Shown here: one piece after another, positions 20,649 to 26,280 of the stretch
Position numbering within the stretch: position 1 is the stretch's first letter
Layout of the letters: every line of letters begins with the position of its first letter
DNA from: RBG-13-43-22 sp040755035
Lineage (GTDB): Bacteria > Desulfobacterota > RBG-13-43-22
Direction of reading: 5' to 3'
Length of the DNA: 26,280 nt
Assembly: GCA_040755035.1 (NCBI GenBank)
Contig: JBFMBU010000077.1
Location: 1-26,280, forward strand
Made by a program: the position numbers and the translations under genes
Notes under the pieces: generated by a model
What the model was told of the DNA's origin: nothing
Seen by the model: the letters and a program-made list of their open reading frames with translations, nothing else
Database searches by the model: none

Positions 20649-23600
20649 TCAAGTGGTCAGGGTCCGGTAAATGCGGGTGATTCTTTCCGGCAGTTTTTCC
20701 ACCCGGTCCAGGACCGTCCAGCGGCTGTGGCTGTACATGCGGGGCAGATATTCGGCCGCTTCCTGGTCCACGGTGATGCAAAAGGTCTTTATCCCCAGGT
20801 GCTGGGCCTCCTTCAGGGCTAATCGGGTGTCCTCGATGGCGTATTGGCCGGAATACTCCTTGTCCACAGGCTTGCCGTCGCTTAACAATATCAGCAGCCG
20901 GGTCCCTTCCGGACGTCCCCGCAATTTGCCGATGCTGTGGCGGATGGCGGCCCCGTCCCGGTTTTCAAAGCGGTCGGATATGGCTGAAATCCTTTTCTTG
21001 ACCTTTTGGTCATAAGCATCATCAAAGCCTTTGATGCGGAAGAAGTCCACATTGTCCCGGTTGTCTCCGGAAAAACCGAAAACGGCGAAGACGTCCCCCA
21101 CCTCGTTCAAGGCCTCGGACATGATGATCAAGGCCTCTTTCTCCTGCTCGATGACCGTACCCTTGGTGCTGCGGCTCATGTCGATGAGAAAGGCCACGGC
21201 GATATCGCGCTTTTTTTTGCGGGTCAGGGTGTAATGTTTTTCCGCCGGGGATAAACCGGCTTTGCGGTCGGACCAGAAATCCACTAGGGCCTCCAGGTCG
21301 ATATCGTCGCCGTCGTACTGACGTTTTCTGCGAATGAACCCCTCCGGTTTTAGCAATTCAAACTCCCGTCTGATCTTTTTGAGAAGACCCGCATGCTTAT
21401 CCAGGGTCCTCCGGTAAAAAGCCAGGGACTTTCCGCTGAGGGTCTGTTCACGGACCCGGACCCAGTTACCTCGATAGTCCTGGATGTCCTCCCCCCATTC
21501 CGGGTAAAGAAAGGTCCCTTTTTCGCTCGGCAATTCCGTCTTTCTGGAAAAAGAGGCTTCGAGATGATTGAGAAAGAGAAAAAGCTCATTCCGGTTCATG
21601 GATTCCAAGCGCCGTTCCATCTCCCTGGGGGTAACCCCCTTTTCCCGGTATAAGGCCCTTAAAAGGCGTTCGATCTTTTCAAGGGAATCGAATTTCATAG
21701 CCTCACCTACGGCCCCGGTCTCTTCCGCTTCCGTTTCCGAATCAACGGATTCCTGTTTCCCGCCTCCGGCCGGCCCCTGAAAAGTACGTTCCGATCCGCT
21801 GCCCGGCTGTCTCCGCTGCAGGATATTCTCCTGAGTCGGTCGGTTGGGGCTGGGTTGTGTTTCCCCGGCAGTTCCGCTTTCCGCTTCGGGTTGCTCCTGG
21901 CGACGCTGTCCAATCGGTCCCGGTTTGCCCCCCAGGCGATCCTGGATATGCTGGGAGGTCTTGCCGAAGCTGCCGATATTGCGAGCCACCTTCTCCTGAT
22001 CCAGGGGTTTGGAATGGGGCTGAACCGGCCGCCGGTAGGGTTCTGAAAACAACCTGTCAATCGAAACATATAGATCGGCGGCCAATCGTGCCGATTCGTG
22101 GACATCGGCCGCCGGAGTATCCAATCGTTTTTCCTCCTCCTCCATTTTTTTCAAAAGCGTCCGGGTCGGCAAGTCGGCCTCAGAAAAAGATTTTCCGGCC
22201 TTCAAGTTCTGGCCGATCATTTCCACCACCCTCTGTTTGGGATTAGTCATTTTCAACGCTGATGGCCTTTTGGATATCCAGTGCCGGTTCATCCGGGCAA
22301 TAACCTCTCCCAGGGCCGGATACTCCCGGCTCAGTCTTTTTTCAATCCTGCGATCTTCCAGGAGATTGAACAAATCCGCGGCCAGATCCGCTTCGGGGAA
22401 ACAGCGGCAGAACCGCTCCAAATCGCTGCCCTCCTCCCCGGGAATTCGACCGTATCTGGAATCAAGTTCCCGCAGACAGTCTTCCATCCGGGACAGGTCC
22501 AACTCATAGCTTCCATACTCCAAATGGGCTTCCTCATGGGTGGCCGCCACTTTATATAAAAGAAAATTATCTTCCTGATCCTGAAATTCGCGGATACGGC
22601 GGGGTAAAACTATTTTTTGACCGTCTCCAGAGGCCTCTTCTCCTTCGGCGATTTCGATTCGTCGGCCCAGGAGGGCCTTGAGATAATGGGAAAGGATCGT
22701 TTTGACGGAATGAAGCTCCAATCCCTTGGGGATATTCTCCATAAAATCTATCCAGGAGGGAGAATCACTGGACAAAAAAGACAGGGCTTTTGCTTCATCC
22801 GCTTCCGCTGTATTTTCCATAAAGACGGCGATATGTCCAAACCCTTCCAGACCGACCCAACTAATTAACTCCGGACTTTTTTCCAAAAGCCTCACCGCCA
22901 CTGCCGGACTGGTCAGACCTACTTTGGCCGTCAGATCAAAAACCGCTCTATAAACTTTTTCCCCTCCAAAGTGACTTAACCGTTCCATCCATTGCGGAGA
23001 TTTTTCCAAAAGGGAAAGAGCAGCCATCCAGTCCGATCGGGCCAGGGAGATCATCAGCTTGGACACTTCCTCCATACCTTCATAGCCCAGCCGGCTATAA
23101 AAGGTCCGGCTTAATTCCAGGAAACGAACGGCGATTTGAACGTTTATTTTTGAAAGTTGAACCAGGAGGGAGATCAGCTTTTCCAGTCCCTCCCGGCCCA
23201 GGTCGGCAAACAGTTGGGGGCCCCTTTCTAAAAACCCCGAAACCATCCTCCCGTTATGGAGAGCGGCTTCGCTGACCAGAAAATAGATATCCCTCGCTTT
23301 GTCGCCGGCACCCAGATCCCCCAGACACTTTATAAAATCCGGGCCTTTTTCCAGGAGACTTACCGCCGCATAGCTGTTATCGCGGCTTAACTTCCGGACC
23401 AGGTCCGAGAGCCTTTCCAGATCCTTGAAGGTTAACGTCTCCAGCAGAAGGGGGGCGTTTTCCACCAGGGTCACGGCCGTGGTCCAACTGCTTCCCCCCA
23501 GTTCGGCGGCCAAGGCCCCTACCTTTTTCATCCCCTCCCATCCCGATTTTTTAATCAATTCCGGACTGCGGTTAATGAGGCTGGTGCAGACGCGGGCATT

Positions 23601-25100
23601 CTTTCCGGCAACCTCCCGGCCGAGAAGAAAGATTTCTGATATCAAAGAACCTCCGCCGAGCTTCAGGAGTTCTTCCCAGAGTTCGGGGCCATTGTCCAAG
23701 AGTTGATTGGCGGCCGTAACACTTTCCTTAGACAATATTTCCAGAAATCCTCCGAACTCCTCTAACCCTTCCCTCCCCAGAATATCGAGCAGATCCGGAC
23801 TGTTGATTACAAAACGGGAGGCCGTTTCCCAGGATATGGCGGCCAAGGGCATTACCTCTTCGATAATTTTTTCCAGGGTTTCAGAATCGGTTTTTTCCAC
23901 CAGGGCCGGGGCGGAACGTAAAAAGGCCTCGGCCAGCCGCAGGCCGGATCCGGCGATCTTTTTCACGGTTTGAGAGAGAGCCAATAAACCGTCGAAGTCC
24001 ATCCGGGAGACCAGCGCCGAAACCGAAGAGAGAAAAGACAGGGCCAGAGCAGCGTCAAGCCGACCCAGATTTTTGGCTTCGTCATAGAGTCGGGCCACCT
24101 GAGCCGGGGAAAGGCATGGCAGAAGGGCCTTTAAAATTTTGGGTGTTTCTCTTAAAAGGGTAAGCGCTTCCCCCCCATCCGATTCGGCCACTTCCGCCAC
24201 CAAGCTACGCACCTGCTCCAAACCGGAGCGGCCGAAAAAGGGAAGGATAGGAATTGCGGTCTCCAGAAAGGTTAATGTCAAAAGAGGAAAAAGCGGTTCG
24301 GCCCGGTTTTCCTTTTGGCAGAGGTCGACAAACCATCCCTCTTCACCCTTGGAATAATATTCTTCAGCCAGGATCGGGGCCTTATTGGCCCATTCAAAGG
24401 CACACTCCCAGTCCTGGTAGGCCATTCGGCTTCCCAGACGGTAAATGGTCAAGGCCAAGGAAGGACCGCCGATGGAAACCAGTTGCTCCCAAAGTGACGG
24501 ACTCCATTCCAGAAACCTCAGGGCATAGGCCGGGGAGGCCTGAGCCAAGGCCGCGCTATAGAAGATCGTTTCTTCCAGAAGGGAAAATCCTCCGACCCCC
24601 ATCAGTTGCGGACTTTTCTCCAGCAGGGTCCAGGCCAGAGAGGTATTTTTTTCGGCCAGCCCGCTTAGGAGATCGACACTTCGGACCAGAGTTTCCCAGT
24701 CTCCCTTTTCCAGGAGTCGGGGGCTGATTTCTATAAATCGGACCACCCCCATCCCACCCAGATGGAAAAGCCGGTGGGCCAGACCGAAAACCTCCAGGAC
24801 CCGTTCTTCTCCAAAAGGTAAAAGGCCTTTGACAATCGAAGGGCTTTTCTCCATTAAATAGCGGACAGCCCCCGCATCCTGCTCCCGCAAACGGGCGGCC
24901 AGGACCCCGATGGTTTCGATCCCGTCTAAACCGAAACGGCCGATCAGGGGGGTGAGGGCCTCAGCGAAGCGGACCATCAAATCCTCTTCTACGGAAACGC
25001 CGGTTGCGGTTTTTGAATCGGTATTTAATGATTCATCGGACATCTTTAAATTCATCGCGCAGAAGAAATAATGGTTCAATACTCTTTTCCCATTTTCCAC
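20649..25100 (-). CDS. giant CbbO/NorD-like VWA protein with about 19 helical repeats
   Basis: A 1483-residue protein. Residues about 78-795 are tandem helical repeats of 37 or 41 residues (consensus xAVxLLEKSPELIxxLGxEG, then LExVxxLxxxLAxxx), about 18 full units and one partial. A middle domain holds HEEAH (855-859) and LFNLLEDRRIE (910-920), like the corresponding part of CbbO/NorD proteins. A low-complexity linker (about 1030-1120, Gln/Gly/Pro/Glu-rich) leads to a C-terminal VWA domain with the MIDAS motif DMSRS (1307-1311), RDGAAI near 1382 and SDG at 1407. CbbO and NorD are usually well below 1000 residues, so the array is greatly expanded. With the MoxR-type ATPase encoded upstream it should form a remodelling machine acting on a partner enzyme, as CbbQO does on Rubisco or NorQD on NO reductase; the target is unknown. 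The start is uncertain: Met at 25100, 25055 or 25043, none with a clear ribosome binding site. Confidence 0.88.
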   Translation of the reverse strand: MENGKRVLNHYFFCAMNLKMSDESLNTDSKTATGVSVEEDLMVRFAEALTPLIGRFGLDGIETIGVLAARLREQDAGAVRYLMEKSPSIVKGLLPFGEERVLEVFGLAHRLFHLGGMGVVRFIEISPRLLEKGDWETLVRSVDLLSGLAEKNTSLAWTLLEKSPQLMGVGGFSLLEETIFYSAALAQASPAYALRFLEWSPSLWEQLVSIGGPSLALTIYRLGSRMAYQDWECAFEWANKAPILAEEYYSKGEEGWFVDLCQKENRAEPLFPLLTLTFLETAIPILPFFGRSGLEQVRSLVAEVAESDGGEALTLLRETPKILKALLPCLSPAQVARLYDEAKNLGRLDAALALSFLSSVSALVSRMDFDGLLALSQTVKKIAGSGLRLAEAFLRSAPALVEKTDSETLEKIIEEVMPLAAISWETASRFVINSPDLLDILGREGLEEFGGFLEILSKESVTAANQLLDNGPELWEELLKLGGGSLISEIFLLGREVAGKNARVCTSLINRSPELIKKSGWEGMKKVGALAAELGGSSWTTAVTLVENAPLLLETLTFKDLERLSDLVRKLSRDNSYAAVSLLEKGPDFIKCLGDLGAGDKARDIYFLVSEAALHNGRMVSGFLERGPQLFADLGREGLEKLISLLVQLSKINVQIAVRFLELSRTFYSRLGYEGMEEVSKLMISLARSDWMAALSLLEKSPQWMERLSHFGGEKVYRAVFDLTAKVGLTSPAVAVRLLEKSPELISWVGLEGFGHIAVFMENTAEADEAKALSFLSSDSPSWIDFMENIPKGLELHSVKTILSHYLKALLGRRIEIAEGEEASGDGQKIVLPRRIREFQDQEDNFLLYKVAATHEEAHLEYGSYELDLSRMEDCLRELDSRYGRIPGEEGSDLERFCRCFPEADLAADLFNLLEDRRIEKRLSREYPALGEVIARMNRHWISKRPSALKMTNPKQRVVEMIGQNLKAGKSFSEADLPTRTLLKKMEEEEKRLDTPAADVHESARLAADLYVSIDRLFSEPYRRPVQPHSKPLDQEKVARNIGSFGKTSQHIQDRLGGKPGPIGQRRQEQPEAESGTAGETQPSPNRPTQENILQRRQPGSGSERTFQGPAGGGKQESVDSETEAEETGAVGEAMKFDSLEKIERLLRALYREKGVTPREMERRLESMNRNELFLFLNHLEASFSRKTELPSEKGTFLYPEWGEDIQDYRGNWVRVREQTLSGKSLAFYRRTLDKHAGLLKKIRREFELLKPEGFIRRKRQYDGDDIDLEALVDFWSDRKAGLSPAEKHYTLTRKKKRDIAVAFLIDMSRSTKGTVIEQEKEALIIMSEALNEVGDVFAVFGFSGDNRDNVDFFRIKGFDDAYDQKVKKRISAISDRFENRDGAAIRHSIGKLRGRPEGTRLLILLSDGKPVDKEYSGQYAIEDTRLALKEAQHLGIKTFCITVDQEAAEYLPRMYSHSRWTVLDRVEKLPERITRIYRTLTT

Positions 25101-25114
25101 CCCGGCCTTATACT

Positions 25115-25220
25115 CAACCCGGACCAGCCGGAACCAAAACGGATTTTTGAAAATACTTCATTCGATCCGGGTAAATTCGGTGATTAGAATAAATTCTATG
25201 CAGTTTGCATAGAATTCTAT
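25115..25220 (+). repeat. dispersed intergenic repeat, copy B, ending in a palindrome
   Basis: Second copy of the element at 4636-4743, same orientation, about 106 bp (left 25 bp with two differences). It occupies nearly all of the 155-bp gap between the AAA+ and VWA genes and so lies inside their presumed transcript. Its right end carries a perfect palindrome, AATTCTATGCA (25192-25202) and TGCATAGAATT (25206-25216) around a 3-nt loop, which is decayed in copy A. A 15-bp piece (25163-25177) also occurs exactly at 5097-5111. Confidence 0.7.
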
Positions 25221-25255
25221 TCGTAAGTTACTACTACCTTGCCTCTAAACCCTTT

Positions 25256-26086
25256 TTAAAAACTGAAATAATTTTTCAGCACCTCTTCAATACTCTTTTT
25301 CAAATCTTCATCATAGGTCAAGGGTTCGATCATCGTCCCCTGCAAAGCATCCTTGACCGGAAGACCATTCCTGAGCAGGACCGCGGCATAAACCAGCTCT
25401 CGGGTGGAAACTCCTTCCTCCAGTCCCTGATGGACCAGGTTCCGGATTCGATTGGCAGCCTTGACCAGTTTCTCTGCCGTATTTTCCTCCACACCGGCCT
25501 CCCGGGTGACGATGCGAATTTCCAGATCCTCTTTGGGCCAGCTTAGATTGATGGATACAAAGCGTTGTCGGGTGCTGGGTTTCAGTTCCTTGAGCACGCT
25601 CTGGTAATGGGGATTATAGCTGATTACCAGCATGAATTCATCGGGGGCATGAAAAATTTTCCCCCGCTTTTCCACCGGCAAAAACCTCCGGTGATCGGTC
25701 AGGGGATGGATAACTACGGTCACGTCTTTTCTGGCCTCAACCACCTCATCTAAGTAGGCCAGTCCCCCTTCGCGGACGGCCATGAGCAAGGGACCGTCGA
25801 TCCATTTCACCTCATCTCCCTTGATGATATAGCGGCCGGTAAGGTCATTGGCGCTCAGGTCATCATGGCAGGCCACGGTATAAAGAGGTCGGTTCAACCG
25901 CCAGGCCATGTATTCCACCAGCCGGGTTTTTCCGCTTCCGGTCGGACCATTTAGGAGAACCGGCAGTTTGTTTTTATGAGCCGCCTCGAAAAGGGCGATC
26001 TCATTTCCCTGGGACAGATAAAATGGTTCCTGGTTTATCCGAAAATCTACCTGATCGAAGGGATCGGATTTTTTATTCCTGGACAT
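25256..26086 (-). CDS. CbbQ/NorQ-type MoxR AAA+ ATPase
   Basis: A 276-residue AAA+ protein with the typical CbbQ/NirQ/NorQ sequence: GNEIALFEAAHKNKLPVLL, Walker A GPTGSGKT (47-54), VACHDDLSANDLTGRY, Walker B YLDEVVEARKDVTVVIHPL (LDEV at 112-115), sensor-1 region LVISYNPHYQSVLKELKPSTRQRF and the C-terminal CbbQ_C part (EAGVEENTAEKLVKAANRIRNL...GVSTRELVYAAVLL). The length fits CbbQ (about 265-275). Met at 26086 is chosen because AGGAG precedes it by seven bases; the frame extends to 26137 without such a site. Family members form hexamers that work with a VWA partner bound to their target; the partner is the next gene. No Rubisco, NO reductase or gas-vesicle gene is nearby, so the substrate is open. 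Confidence 0.93.
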   Translation of the reverse strand: MSRNKKSDPFDQVDFRINQEPFYLSQGNEIALFEAAHKNKLPVLLNGPTGSGKTRLVEYMAWRLNRPLYTVACHDDLSANDLTGRYIIKGDEVKWIDGPLLMAVREGGLAYLDEVVEARKDVTVVIHPLTDHRRFLPVEKRGKIFHAPDEFMLVISYNPHYQSVLKELKPSTRQRFVSINLSWPKEDLEIRIVTREAGVEENTAEKLVKAANRIRNLVHQGLEEGVSTRELVYAAVLLRNGLPVKDALQGTMIEPLTYDEDLKKSIEEVLKNYFSF

Positions 26087-26137
26087 TAGCGACTCCTGTG
26101 AGTTAAATGAATCATAATGGGTTATTAATGGTCTCAA

Positions 26138-26280
26138 AATAAAATAGACATAAGAGGATCATGGGGGTCTTTTCTGGAGATTGTCCAAAGGGTGATTTGT
26201 CGCCCAATCCCGGCCCCCGAAGGGGGTTCTCTTTGAGGTCGGTCTATCGACCTCCCGGCCAGTCCAGCAAAGTTTGATTC
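26138..26280. other. upstream region of the AAA+ gene with two hairpins
   Basis: No gene is visible to the right edge. CCCCC-GAA-GGGGG (26214-26226) and GAGGTCG/CGACCTC (26235-26241 and 26248-26254, 6-nt loop) are two compact hairpins. They could end an upstream minus-strand gene or belong to the leader of the AAA+ gene; neither has a T-tract on the minus strand. No convincing promoter was found. Confidence 0.4.

Noticed and set aside
20649..26086. Rubisco activase CbbQO or NO-reductase maturation NorQD.
   Set aside because: Sequence type agrees, but no Rubisco or NO reductase genes lie in the window, so naming it so would over-interpret.
1..26280. CRISPR arrays, tRNA/rRNA genes, insertion sequences, phage genes.
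   Set aside because: None was seen: no regularly spaced repeats of suitable length, no tRNA-like T-loop, no transposase or integrase motifs.

Overview
The window looks like a piece of chromosome from a Gram-negative, probably anaerobic bacterium of the Desulfobacterota (deltaproteobacterial) type. This rests on an outer-membrane/inter-membrane gene set (MacAB-like exporter, YdbH/YnbE/YdbL-like lipid bridge, lipoproteins), a CoxMSL-type molybdenum hydroxylase under an IclR regulator, and a CbbQ/NorQ plus CbbO/NorD-type pair. The assignment is inference. No rRNA, tRNA, CRISPR array, transposase or phage gene was seen.

Layout, left to right. 1-4623 (+): the C-terminal tail of an FtsH-like protease gene abuts a membrane sensor histidine kinase. 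After a promoter comes a three-gene efflux unit: MacA-like adaptor, MacB-type ATPase and a separate MacB/FtsX-type permease. 4636-8784 (+): a dispersed intergenic repeat (copy A), a strong sigma70-type promoter and a small zinc-ribbon protein, then a 999-residue AsmA/YdbH-like protein overlapping a lipoprotein that joins a YnbE-like head to a YdbL (DUF1318) domain. 8785-10398: an intergenic cluster of REP-like palindromes, then three small minus-strand genes (two translationally coupled, probably from a leaderless mRNA; one small exported protein) and a long imperfect inverted repeat. 10399-11760: an isolated, more AT-rich DUF4143 ATPase gene with a promoter almost touching its ATG and two terminators behind it.

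11758-17503: a regulon-like block. An IclR regulator is divergent from an operon that starts at a near-consensus promoter with an IclR-operator-like palindrome nearby and has a ~250-nt leader. The operon encodes a ThiS/MoaD-like sulfur carrier ending in Gly-Gly, an unrecognised 119-residue protein, and the FAD, 2x[2Fe-2S] and molybdopterin subunits of a xanthine-dehydrogenase-family hydroxylase in coxM-coxS-coxL order. Two clusters of 7-bp repeats sit in its intergenic gaps. 17516-19456 (-): a secreted propeller-like protein with an Asp-box and a C-terminal Fn3-like domain. 19457-20000: no gene, one long hairpin. 20001-20567 (-): a nitroreductase with its own strong promoter. 20649-26086 (-): a CbbQ/NorQ-type AAA+ ATPase followed, after repeat copy B, by a 1483-residue CbbO/NorD-like VWA protein whose N-terminal half consists of about 19 tandem 37-41-residue helical repeats.

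The most interesting parts are the orphan AAA+/VWA machine with its very long repeat array and HEEAH motif (no Rubisco or NO reductase in view), the sulfur-carrier-equipped molybdenum hydroxylase operon, the YnbE-YdbL fusion beside a YdbH-like protein with a lipobox-like N-terminus, and the dispersed repeat found at 4.6 and 25.1 kb.
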